This document shows positions 14,943 through 23,120 of a DNA stretch of 64,000 bases, piece after piece. A program made the position numbers and the translations under genes. This DNA comes from Sulfidibacterium sp964549335. GTDB taxonomy: Bacteria; Bacteroidota; Bacteroidia; Bacteroidales; F082. Positions within the stretch are counted from its first letter, which is position 1, and every line of letters starts with the position of its first letter. The notes under the pieces are model-generated. The model was given only the letters and a program-made list of their open reading frames with translations. It searched no databases and had not been told where the DNA came from. Location of the stretch: contig CAZJUQ010000031.1 of NCBI GenBank assembly GCA_964549335.1, positions 52,257 to 116,256 of the forward strand, given 5' to 3'.

Positions 14943-17756
14943 TTGAGGTTATTAAAAAAATATTTTTTCTCCTTACTGTTTCTATTGCCGCTAACGGGTG
15001 CCGCGCAATATTATTTGACCGGGCAAGATCCGGCTTCGGTAAAATGGAGACAGATAAGAACCCCGAATTTTCAAATTGTTTTTCCGGAAGAGTATCGGAA
15101 AATTGCCGGATATTATGCCAATGTATTGGAACTTAGCGGTTCTTTCGTTGCACATCCGTACATTACAAAGCGTCGTCCGTTAACAATAGTATTGCACAAC
15201 CGTTCCGTTTTGTCGAATGCAATGGTATCGCCCGCTCCCTTTCATGCCGATTTTTTCGAGATGCCTTCGCAAGATTTGTATCCGCAAATATGGCAAAACC
15301 AACTTGCCTTGCACGAATACCGGCATGCGGTACAGATGATGAAAATAAACAGCGGCTTTACCAAAGGGTTGTATTATGTATTTGGCCAACAGGCCGTCGC
15401 TGCTGTGTTCGGAACCTTTTTGCCCTTTTGGTTTATCGAAGGCGACGCCGTATTTAGCGAGACGGTACACAGCCGGAGTGGCAGGGGAAGAGTGCCCGAA
15501 TTTACCTGCAAGTTGAAGGCTCAGGTGCTCGGAAAAAAAATTTATAAGTACGACAAAGCCCAATTCGGCTCGTACAACGATTTTGTTCCCGACCATTATA
15601 CCCTCGGATACCAGCTTGTAACCTGCGGCATTGAAAAATACGGAATGCAACTTTGGGACAAAACTCTCGACAATGTTGCCCGTAAGCCTTTTACCCTGGT
15701 CCCTTTTACACACAGCTTGAAAAAAATCACCGGAAAAGGGAAAGTGGGTTTTTACAACATGGTGCTCGACAGTTTAAAAGTAAAGTGGCAAAGCGAAGAC
15801 GGGATATTTAATGATTCGGTATTTGAGGTAAACAACAGGTTTTACAGCAACTATCTTTTTCCCCAACCCCTTTCCGACGGTTCGGTAATTTGCGAAAAAA
15901 CCGGTGTGGACGATATTAACAGGTTTGTAAAGGTGTTTCCTGACGGTAACGAAAAAAAGATTTTTACTCCCGGATACGATTTTGTGGAATCGTTATGGGC
16001 AAACGACAGTTTGATATGTTGGAACGAAAAAGGCTTTGATCCGCGTTGGAGCAACCGCAGCTATTCGGTTATTAAGATTTACAATTTTAAAAATCGCAAG
16101 CTTAAAACGGTAACACGGAAAAGCCGGTATTTTGCACCTGCGGTTTCGCATGGTGCCGACAAGATTGCCGTTTCGGAAGTTGACATAACCGGCAGGTACT
16201 TTCTTAAAATAATAGACATTGTTTCGGGCAAAGTGTTGAAGTCGTATTCCACCGCCGACAATCTGTTTTTTATGACCCCGGCATGGTCATGTGACGATAG
16301 ATACATTGTTTCGGTAGGGCTCGGCAAAAAAGGGAAGAGTTTACTGCTTACGGATACGGAAAGCGGAAAAACAAAAAGTGTGATGCCGTTTACCTATGCC
16401 GAAATAAAGCAGCCCGACATTTACGGCGATTTTGTAGTGTTTGTAGGTACATTCGAGGGGAAAGACGAGCTGTATGCGCTGAAAATTCCCGACGGGAAAC
16501 TCTTCAAGTTGAATAATGCCCGTTTCGGTTCGGTAAATCCGGAGTTTTCGCCGCGGGGGAGACGGATTTACTATTCGGCATACACACCTGACGGTTATAA
16601 ACCTGCCGTTATGAATTTTGATACCGCAAGTTTAAAGATATTTGACGGGCAAATGGTACATGCGGGATATCCCGTTGATAATCTTGTAACTCCGGATGTT
16701 TTTGTGTTGGACGATGTAAAAGTTCCCGACACCTCTTTTACGGTGGAAAAATACAGCCGTTTGGCACATCTTTTTAATCCTTACGGGTGGGGTCCTTTAT
16801 ACATTGATGCCGATAATTATACGCTAAATCCGGGAGTTTTTGTTTTATCGCAAAACAAGTTAAGTACGGCGGTAAGTTCGCTTGGATATGTATATGATTT
16901 TAACGAAGAGACGGGAAAACTGAAATTCGGTTTTGAATATTACGGATGGTATCCAGTAATAAAGATTAATACGAGTTACGGCGGCAGGAGAGTGTTTGCC
17001 CGTGACGAAAACGGAGAAAGACAAGAGGTGCGCTGGAAGGAGAGTGTTGTTTCGGCTTCAGCCGCTTTGCCTTTGAATTTTACCCGCGGGAGGTGGATAA
17101 AGGGTCTGAAATTTTCGGTTGAAATGCAACAAAAGTTTTTGAAAATGGCACCGGAAAGCAAATTCACTTTTAAAGAAGACAGGACAACGGCGGGTACTTT
17201 TCAATTGTTGGGCTATGTTCAGCAAAAACGTTCGTTGAAAGATATATTTCCGTCATACGGTATTTGGATAAACGGGCTTTTCAGGAAAACGTTGTTTTCC
17301 GACAGCAGTTCGAGACAAACCTCGCTACAAGGAGCGGTATATTTGCCGGGAATAATAAAGCATCAGGGTTTGAGGTTTTATTGGGCTTTGCAAAACAGCA
17401 AAGAGGGATACTACGCTTTCAGCGAGACGGTTTCTTTGCCTCGCGGATATACAGGGTTGGATTTTGATAAATATGCAGTGCTAAAATTCGATTATGCTTT
17501 ACCGCTGTTTTATCCCGATTGGAATATTCCGGCGGTTTCATATCTGAAAAGGGTTTACACACGCCTTTATTACGATTGTCTTTACGATTTGAAAAACGGT
17601 GGCAACGGCGGTATGTTGTCGTCGGCGGGAATAGAGGTTTATTCGGGTTGGCATTTTTTAAGCCTTTTTCCCGAGGTAACTTTGGGAATACGGTATTCAC
17701 GCCTTATCGAAAACGGAGGAAATGGTTTCGAATTTTTATATTCCGTCTCTTTTTAG
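14943..17756 (+). CDS. predicted outer-membrane zinc metallopeptidase with beta-propeller
   Basis: A 937-aa exported protein from a TTG start at 14943; no in-frame ATG lies upstream of the signal peptide, and a stop codon sits at 14934. The signal peptide ends LPLTGAAQ with Gln at the predicted +1. An N-terminal domain carries a gluzincin-like site: His124-Glu125-x-x-His128 in HEYRH and Glu166 in WFIEGDA. About residues 280-620 look like a TolB/WD40-type propeller with many strand repeats. The last 300 residues alternate polar and aromatic residues and end in Phe (YSVSF), typical of an outer-membrane barrel. The substrate is unknown. Its stop overlaps the pyrG stop on the other strand by 3 bp. 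Confidence 0.7.
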   Translation: MRLLKKYFFSLLFLLPLTGAAQYYLTGQDPASVKWRQIRTPNFQIVFPEEYRKIAGYYANVLELSGSFVAHPYITKRRPLTIVLHNRSVLSNAMVSPAPFHADFFEMPSQDLYPQIWQNQLALHEYRHAVQMMKINSGFTKGLYYVFGQQAVAAVFGTFLPFWFIEGDAVFSETVHSRSGRGRVPEFTCKLKAQVLGKKIYKYDKAQFGSYNDFVPDHYTLGYQLVTCGIEKYGMQLWDKTLDNVARKPFTLVPFTHSLKKITGKGKVGFYNMVLDSLKVKWQSEDGIFNDSVFEVNNRFYSNYLFPQPLSDGSVICEKTGVDDINRFVKVFPDGNEKKIFTPGYDFVESLWANDSLICWNEKGFDPRWSNRSYSVIKIYNFKNRKLKTVTRKSRYFAPAVSHGADKIAVSEVDITGRYFLKIIDIVSGKVLKSYSTADNLFFMTPAWSCDDRYIVSVGLGKKGKSLLLTDTESGKTKSVMPFTYAEIKQPDIYGDFVVFVGTFEGKDELYALKIPDGKLFKLNNARFGSVNPEFSPRGRRIYYSAYTPDGYKPAVMNFDTASLKIFDGQMVHAGYPVDNLVTPDVFVLDDVKVPDTSFTVEKYSRLAHLFNPYGWGPLYIDADNYTLNPGVFVLSQNKLSTAVSSLGYVYDFNEETGKLKFGFEYYGWYPVIKINTSYGGRRVFARDENGERQEVRWKESVVSASAALPLNFTRGRWIKGLKFSVEMQQKFLKMAPESKFTFKEDRTTAGTFQLLGYVQQKRSLKDIFPSYGIWINGLFRKTLFSDSSSRQTSLQGAVYLPGIIKHQGLRFYWALQNSKEGYYAFSETVSLPRGYTGLDFDKYAVLKFDYALPLFYPDWNIPAVSYLKRVYTRLYYDCLYDLKNGGNGGMLSSAGIEVYSGWHFLSLFPEVTLGIRYSRLIENGGNGFEFLYSVSF

Positions 17757-19378
17757 TCTGCTTTCTTCTCTTTTTTATATTCCAGAGATGCTTTTACCAG
17801 CCCTATAAAGAGGGGATGAGGATATTTTACCGTACTTCTGTATTCGGGGTGGAATTGAACTCCCACAAACCAAGGGTGGTTTTTGAGTTCGATAATTTCC
17901 ACCAGGTCTTCTTCGGGGTTTATGCCTGCCAAGCGCATTCCGGCATTTTGGAACTGTTCGCGGAATTTGTTGTTGAATTCAAATCTGTGGCGGTGGCGTT
18001 CGCGGATATTTTCGGATTTGTAAAGCGAATATGCCAGTGAATTTTTATCAAGTTTACAATTGTATGCCCCGAGTCGCATGGTGCCCCCCATGTTTTTCAC
18101 CTTTTTCTGGTTTTCCATCAAATCGATAACGGGAAAGGGTGTTTTATCATCAAATTCACGGGAATGTGCCCCTTTCAGGTTGAGGACGTTTCTTGCAAAT
18201 TCGATGACGGCACATTGCATACCCAAACAAATTCCGAGAAACGGTATTTTGTTTTCGCGGGCATATTCTATTGCACGTATTTTTCCTTCTATTCCTCTTG
18301 TTCCGAATCCCGGTGCCACCAATATGCCGTGAAGTCCTTTTAAAAGTTTTCCTGGTTCCGATGTCTCCATCTCTTCGGCGCTGATGGTTTTTACGTTTAC
18401 TTTTACTTTGTTGTAGGCCCCGCCGTGGACAAAAGATTCGTATATGGATTTGTAAGCATCTTTAAGTTCCACATATTTACCCACAAGACCTATTGTAACC
18501 TCATCATTCGGGTTTTTCAGGTTTTTCAAAAAGTGTTCCCAGTTTTTTAAATCGAGAGAAGGTGGCAGGGTAGTATTTGTTATTTTCAATACTTCCACGT
18601 CCAATTTTTCGTCCCGCATCAAGAGTGGTACGTCGTAAATTGTTTCGGCATCTATCGACTCGATTACGGCGGTGGGTTTTACATTACAAAATTGGGCTAT
18701 TTTGTTTTTTATCGATTGGGTGAGGTGTTTTTCGGTACGGCAAACAATAATATCGGGTTGAACACCCTGTTCAAGGAGTTTTTTTACGGAGTGTTGCGTA
18801 GGTTTGGTTTTCAATTCGCCTGCCGCGCGCAAGTAGGGTACCAGTGTAAGGTGTATTACGGCACAGTTGTCCCCCAGTTCCCATTTCATTTGTCTTACGG
18901 TTTCGATAAACGGGAACGATTCAATATCGCCGACAGTACCGCCGATTTCGGTAATAACAAAATCGTACTTTCCCGTTTGTCCCAACAGACGGATACTGCG
19001 TTTTATTTCGTCGGTAATGTGTGGAATAACTTGTACGGTGGTGCCGAGGTAGTCGCCGCGGCGTTCTTTGTTTATTACGTTTTGATAAATTCTTCCGGTG
19101 GTTACGTTGTTTGCTTGCGATGTAGGTGTACTTGAAAAGCGTTCGTAGTGTCCCAAATCGAGGTCGGTTTCGGCGCCGTCGTCGGTAACATAACATTCGC
19201 CGTGTTCGTAAGGGTTTAGAGTTCCCGGGTCAATGTTAATATATGGGTCCAGTTTTTGAATGGTTACCGAAAAGCCGCGTCCTTGTAACAATTTTGCCAA
19301 CGATGAAGAGATAATTCCTTTACCGAGTGAGGAGGAAACGCCACCGGTAACAAAGAGGTACTTAACTTTTTTATCCAT
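17753..19378 (-). CDS. pyrG: CTP synthase (glutamine-hydrolysing)
   Basis: PyrG makes CTP from UTP with ATP and Gln. The 541-aa protein starts at the ATG at 19378 (MDKKVKYLFVTGGV); extension to 19414 adds residues not typical of the family. The synthetase domain has GGVSSSLGKG, DPYINIDPGTLNPYEHGE and EIGGTVGDIES. The glutamine amidotransferase half has the nucleophile Cys in LGICLGMQCAV and the His-Glu pair in GVQFHPEYRS. It is the last gene of a minus-strand run NUDIX-phoH-pyrG, with 102 bp between phoH and pyrG. Its 3' end overlaps the convergent metallopeptidase gene. Confidence 0.97.
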   Translation of the reverse strand: MDKKVKYLFVTGGVSSSLGKGIISSSLAKLLQGRGFSVTIQKLDPYINIDPGTLNPYEHGECYVTDDGAETDLDLGHYERFSSTPTSQANNVTTGRIYQNVINKERRGDYLGTTVQVIPHITDEIKRSIRLLGQTGKYDFVITEIGGTVGDIESFPFIETVRQMKWELGDNCAVIHLTLVPYLRAAGELKTKPTQHSVKKLLEQGVQPDIIVCRTEKHLTQSIKNKIAQFCNVKPTAVIESIDAETIYDVPLLMRDEKLDVEVLKITNTTLPPSLDLKNWEHFLKNLKNPNDEVTIGLVGKYVELKDAYKSIYESFVHGGAYNKVKVNVKTISAEEMETSEPGKLLKGLHGILVAPGFGTRGIEGKIRAIEYARENKIPFLGICLGMQCAVIEFARNVLNLKGAHSREFDDKTPFPVIDLMENQKKVKNMGGTMRLGAYNCKLDKNSLAYSLYKSENIRERHRHRFEFNNKFREQFQNAGMRLAGINPEEDLVEIIELKNHPWFVGVQFHPEYRSTVKYPHPLFIGLVKASLEYKKEKKAD

Positions 19379-19480
19379 AACAGATTTATAAAAATTAAGT
19401 TTACAAAGAAACAAATTTTTTGCGGTATAGAAACAATATTGTCCTTTAAAAATGGAAATAAAGGGGATTTACCGCGGTTT

Positions 19481-20416
19481 TTATTTTTTAGCGTAGGCAT
19501 CCACTATTTTTGTAACAAGGCTGTGGCGTATAATGTCTTTGTTGTTAAGGTAAACGAAATCAATACCTTTGATGTTTTTTAAGATTTTTTCGGCTTGAAT
19601 CAAACCCGGTTTTTTATGTTGAGGCAAATCGATTTGGGTAATATCGCCGGTGATAATAAATTTGGAGTTTTTTCCCATTCTTGTCAAGAACATTTTAAGT
19701 TGGCTTTCAGAGGTGTTTTGAGCTTCGTCGAGTATGGCAAATACATTGCCGAGGGTACGTCCTCGCATGTATGCCAGAGGTGCTATTTCGATGGTTTCGT
19801 CTTCGAGCCACGAGAGAAGTTTTTGTGTTGGCAGCATATCGCGCAGGGCATCGTACAAAGGTTGTAGATAGGGGTCTAATTTGTCTTTCATATCTCCGGG
19901 TAGAAATCCGAGGCTTTCGCCTGCTTCCACGGCGGGTCGAGTAAGGATGATACGTTTTACCTCTTTGTTTTTCAGGGCTCTTACAGCGAGAGCAACAGCC
20001 GTATATGTTTTTCCTGTTCCTGCAGGACCAATTGCGAACAACATATCGTTTTTTTCGATGGACGAGACCATTTTGCGTTGGTTAGGTGTTTGCGCTTTTA
20101 TAAGTTTACCGTGTCTGCCGTAAACAAGAACTTCGTTATCGGGTTTGTCAACCGTTGTTTTCTCGTCGTGACCCATTATTTGACTGATGTTTTCGGTGGT
20201 TATTTTTCCGAACCTGTCAAAGTGAACAAGAAGTAGTTCGAACCGTTTTTTAAAAATTGCTATTTCATCTTTTTCGCCTAAAAGCTTAACCAAATTTCCC
20301 CTTACAATAATTTTCAATTTTGGGAACAGGGCTTTTATCTCTTCTATATGTTTGTCTCCGGCTCCGAAAAACTCGACGGGATTTTCAATATAAGTTTCAA
20401 TTATCAATTCACTCAT
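19481..20416 (-). CDS. phoH: PhoH family ATPase
   Basis: A 311-aa PhoH/YbeZ-type P-loop ATPase. Walker A is GPAGTGKT at residues 130-137, Walker B is FAILDEAQN near residue 225, and the PhoH-typical RPAVEAGESLGFLPGD and FLTRMGKNSKFIITGD follow. An N-terminal region of about 110 residues precedes the ATPase domain. Related proteins work with the endonuclease YbeY in ribosome or RNA maturation; ybeY is not in the window. The start codon overlaps the NUDIX stop codon (ATGA), showing translational coupling. Confidence 0.93.
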   Translation of the reverse strand: MSELIIETYIENPVEFFGAGDKHIEEIKALFPKLKIIVRGNLVKLLGEKDEIAIFKKRFELLLVHFDRFGKITTENISQIMGHDEKTTVDKPDNEVLVYGRHGKLIKAQTPNQRKMVSSIEKNDMLFAIGPAGTGKTYTAVALAVRALKNKEVKRIILTRPAVEAGESLGFLPGDMKDKLDPYLQPLYDALRDMLPTQKLLSWLEDETIEIAPLAYMRGRTLGNVFAILDEAQNTSESQLKMFLTRMGKNSKFIITGDITQIDLPQHKKPGLIQAEKILKNIKGIDFVYLNNKDIIRHSLVTKIVDAYAKK

Positions 20417-20856
20417 AAATTTTTTTCATTTAAAAATGTTTTTACAGCATCGCTAATAATTTCGAAATGGTCGAAAGCGGTGGGAGGCAGCAATTTTGTG
20501 GAAAACCATTTTGCGTTTGCGGCATCGTCGCCCGCAACAGGTTTTTGAGGTTTGTTAACTACACCCCAAAATGCTACCGAAACCGTGCGGTGTCTGGGGT
20601 CGCGGTTTATTGCGCTGTAAGCTTTCAGCTGTTTCATTTCCCGAAACGTTATTCCGGTCTCCTCTTTCAATTCGCGAACCACTGCCTCTTCGAGGGTTTC
20701 GTCCATATTGACAAAGCCTCCGGGCAATGCCCACATGCCTTCGAAAGGGGGGTTTTTACGCTTTATCAATAAAACTTGCAGTTCGTTTTTTTCGATTCTG
20801 AAAACAACGGCATCAACGGTAAGTGCGGGACGTGGATATTTGTATGTGTACGGCAT
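20413..20856 (-). CDS. NUDIX hydrolase
   Basis: A 147-aa NUDIX protein. The Nudix box runs from GGFVNMDETLEEA to RELKEETGI and holds all the metal-binding glutamates. The N-terminus (YPRPALTVDAVVF, then LLIKRKNPPFEGMWALPGG) resembles the ADP-ribose/NrtR-like NUDIX group; no DNA-binding tail is present, so it is probably an enzyme. The exact substrate cannot be told. I chose the ATG at 20856 because a TTG start at 20868 would fall inside the -7 promoter box. Its stop overlaps the phoH start by 4 bp. Confidence 0.88.
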   Translation of the reverse strand: MPYTYKYPRPALTVDAVVFRIEKNELQVLLIKRKNPPFEGMWALPGGFVNMDETLEEAVVRELKEETGITFREMKQLKAYSAINRDPRHRTVSVAFWGVVNKPQKPVAGDDAANAKWFSTKLLPPTAFDHFEIISDAVKTFLNEKNL

Positions 20857-20865
20857 ATTTTTTTT

Positions 20866-20873
20866 CAAAAATA
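20866..20873 (-). promoter_or_regulatory. -7 box for the NUDIX-phoH-pyrG run; decides the start
   Basis: On the minus strand this reads TATTTTTG and ends 9 nt before the ATG at 20856. The alternative TTG start (20866-20868) is part of the box itself, so the ATG is the better start and the leader is only a few bases long. Confidence 0.5.
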
Positions 20874-20996
20874 ATTGATTTTATATTTTACTGTTAAAAA
20901 GGTTGTAAAAAAGAGATGTAATCATACGGTTATTTTTGTGAAATAATTGTTGGGCTGTCCGGTTACCGGTATTAAAATCCGTAACGGTTGATTAAA

Positions 20997-22301
20997 TCAA
21001 ATTCTCTCTATTTCCGCACCGAGTTTTCGTAAACGGGCATCGATATTTTGATATCCGCGGTCAATTTGTTCTATGTTGTCAATAATGCTTGTGCCGTTAG
21101 CCGACAATGCAGCAATCAGTAGTGCCACACCTGCTCTTATGTCGGGCGATGTCATTTTTATGCCGCGAAGTTGGGGGTTGCGGTCGAGTCCTATTACAGT
21201 GGCACGGTGAGGGTCGCACAAAATTATTCGTGCTCCCATGTCTATAAGTTTATCAACAAAAAAGAGGCGGCTTTCAAACATTTTTTGATGTATTAAAACG
21301 CTTCCCTTGGCTTGGGTTGCCATTACGAGGACAATACTGATTAGGTCGGGAGTGAAACCCGGCCATGGTGCATCGGCAACGGTCATAATACTGCCGTCGA
21401 TAAAGGTTTTTATTTCGTAATGTTCATGTTTGGGAATAAAAATGTCGTTTCCTTTCTGTTCTATTGTTACTCCCATCCTGTTGAAAACCGAAGGAATAAT
21501 CCCCAAATCGGAGATGTTAACGTTTTTTACGGTAATTGACGAAGCCGTCATTGCCGCCATTCCTATAAAGCTTCCCACCTCGATAAAATCGGCTTGCAAG
21601 GTGTGTGTTGTGCCGTGTAAACTGTCCACCCCTTTAACCGACAGCAGATTTGACCCTATACCCGATATGTCGGCACCCATTCTGACAAGCATTTTCGACA
21701 ACTGCACCAAATAGGGTTCGCATGCCGCATTAAAGATGGTGGTTTTGCCTTTGGCAAGGACAGCGGCCATAAGTATATTGGCAGTGCCTGTTACCGATGC
21801 CTCTTCCAGCAGCATTTGTGCTCCCAGAAGTTTTTCAGCTTTAACCTCATAGCGTCTTTTATAATGGTGGTATTCGAAACGTGCACCCAGTTTTTGCAAA
21901 CCGTTGAAATGTGTATCGAGACGCCTTCGTCCTATTTTATCGCCTCCGGGCTGCGGAATTACTCCCCTGCCGAAACGAGCCAACAGAGGACCCAATATCA
22001 TAATGCTGCCGCGCAGTCCCGTGGCTTTTTTTTCGAAATCTTCGGTTTCGAGATAGGAGATGTCGATATTGTCGGCTTTAAAAACGAAACTGCCGTTTCC
22101 TTTTGGTGTGACGGAAACATTCAACCCTTTTAACAGGTCGATAAGTTTATTGACATCGCTGATATCGGGAATATTGTTTATCAGCACCTCGCCGGGGGTG
22201 AGGAGTGTTGCACACAGAATTTGCAGTGCTTCGTTTTTTGCTCCTTGAGGGACAATTTCACCCGAAAGTTCTTTTCCTCCCGTAATTTTAAAAGAACTCA
22301 T
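20997..22301 (-). CDS. murA: UDP-N-acetylglucosamine 1-carboxyvinyltransferase, Cys-to-Asp active site
   Basis: MurA transfers enolpyruvate from PEP to UDP-GlcNAc, the first committed step of peptidoglycan synthesis. The protein is 434 aa from the ATG at 22301; the upstream TTG at 22307 adds two residues only. The core motifs PQGAKNEALQIL, RGSIMILGPLLARFG and DIRAGVALLIAAL are clear. In the active-site loop the usual Cys is replaced by Asp121 (QPGGDKIGRRRLD). The same replacement is known to keep activity while blocking alkylation by fosfomycin. The gene follows DUF4290 by 11 bp, suggesting an operon. Confidence 0.96.
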   Translation of the reverse strand: MSSFKITGGKELSGEIVPQGAKNEALQILCATLLTPGEVLINNIPDISDVNKLIDLLKGLNVSVTPKGNGSFVFKADNIDISYLETEDFEKKATGLRGSIMILGPLLARFGRGVIPQPGGDKIGRRRLDTHFNGLQKLGARFEYHHYKRRYEVKAEKLLGAQMLLEEASVTGTANILMAAVLAKGKTTIFNAACEPYLVQLSKMLVRMGADISGIGSNLLSVKGVDSLHGTTHTLQADFIEVGSFIGMAAMTASSITVKNVNISDLGIIPSVFNRMGVTIEQKGNDIFIPKHEHYEIKTFIDGSIMTVADAPWPGFTPDLISIVLVMATQAKGSVLIHQKMFESRLFFVDKLIDMGARIILCDPHRATVIGLDRNPQLRGIKMTSPDIRAGVALLIAALSANGTSIIDNIEQIDRGYQNIDARLRKLGAEIERI

Positions 22302-22312
22302 TATCAAGAATA

Positions 22313-22936
22313 TTAATAACGTTGGGAATAATTTCTTTTACGTCCGTTTGATGCTTTTTTCTTCTTTTTGTTTCTTGATTTTTGGGGTACCAATTGCCCC
22401 GAATCAATAAGTACGGTCTCTTTGTCGAGGGTAAGTTTTCCTTCGGAGAGTATTTCCAATTGTTTTAAAATAAGTTCGTCGTCCACCGTATCGCGATTCC
22501 ATGTCAGGTATAATTTTTTCATTTGGTTGGCGATAAAGAGTGTTAAAATCTCTTTTTCTTCGCCCTCTTCCATGTTTTTTGCGGCGTCGATAATTTTTTC
22601 GAGGTTTTTGCCGTAATGTTTATATTTTATTTTGTCTTCGCTGTAAGGAATTTTGTCGGGACGTGAATTTACTGTTTTGGGTTCGGGTTTGGGAAAAGGT
22701 GCATCGACATCGAGTTTGAAGTCCGACATAATAAACATATGGTCCCAAAGTTTGTGTTCGTAGTCGTTTGTTTCGCGAATTGCCGGGTGCATATTTGCCA
22801 TTACCGACACGATAAATTTTGCCGTTTTGGTCCTCTCTTCACGGTCTTCAATACCGACGGCATAGTCAATCATTTTTTGAACGTTTCTTCCGTATTCGGG
22901 AATAATCATCTTTTTTCTTTGTGTGTTGTATTCCAT
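22313..22936 (-). CDS. DUF4290 family protein
   Basis: A 207-aa soluble protein beginning MEYNTQRKKMIIPEYGRNVQ, the opening typical of DUF4290, a family I know only from Bacteroidota. Two similar segments are visible: EYGRNVQKMIDYAVGIEDREER near residue 14 and HYGKNLEKIIDAAKNMEEGEE near residue 110, so it looks like an internal duplication. The C-terminus is a lysine/arginine-rich tail that could bind nucleic acid. Function is unknown. The ATG at 22936 is preferred; the frame continues upstream to 23011 without family support. It lies directly upstream of murA. Confidence 0.82.
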   Translation of the reverse strand: MEYNTQRKKMIIPEYGRNVQKMIDYAVGIEDREERTKTAKFIVSVMANMHPAIRETNDYEHKLWDHMFIMSDFKLDVDAPFPKPEPKTVNSRPDKIPYSEDKIKYKHYGKNLEKIIDAAKNMEEGEEKEILTLFIANQMKKLYLTWNRDTVDDELILKQLEILSEGKLTLDKETVLIDSGQLVPQKSRNKKKKKASNGRKRNYSQRY

Positions 22937-23008
22937 TTTTTTTGCAGTGATTTTGTTTGTTAAGGAATAACCCTCCGGATTCTTTTTTAATTGTAAATTA
23001 ACCAACCG

Positions 23009-23016
23009 CAAAAGTA
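23009..23016 (-). promoter_or_regulatory. -7 box for the DUF4290-murA pair
   Basis: Minus-strand TACTTTTG matches TAnnTTTG and ends 72 nt before the DUF4290 ATG at 22936, allowing a leader of about 65 nt. It lies over the longer alternative start at 23011, arguing against that start. Confidence 0.4.
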
Positions 23017-23120
23017 GTTAAATTATTAATAGACATTAAATATTTACCGCTATTTTGATATGGGCAGAAAAATATTACCGGTAAAAAGGCTGTTTTTATA
23101 AAATGCCGTTTTCATCGTTA

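Noticed and set aside
20931..20938. TATTTTTG on the plus strand near 20.9 kb
   Set aside because: No plus-strand gene follows; the next gene is murA on the minus strand. It shows that the -7 motif also occurs by chance.
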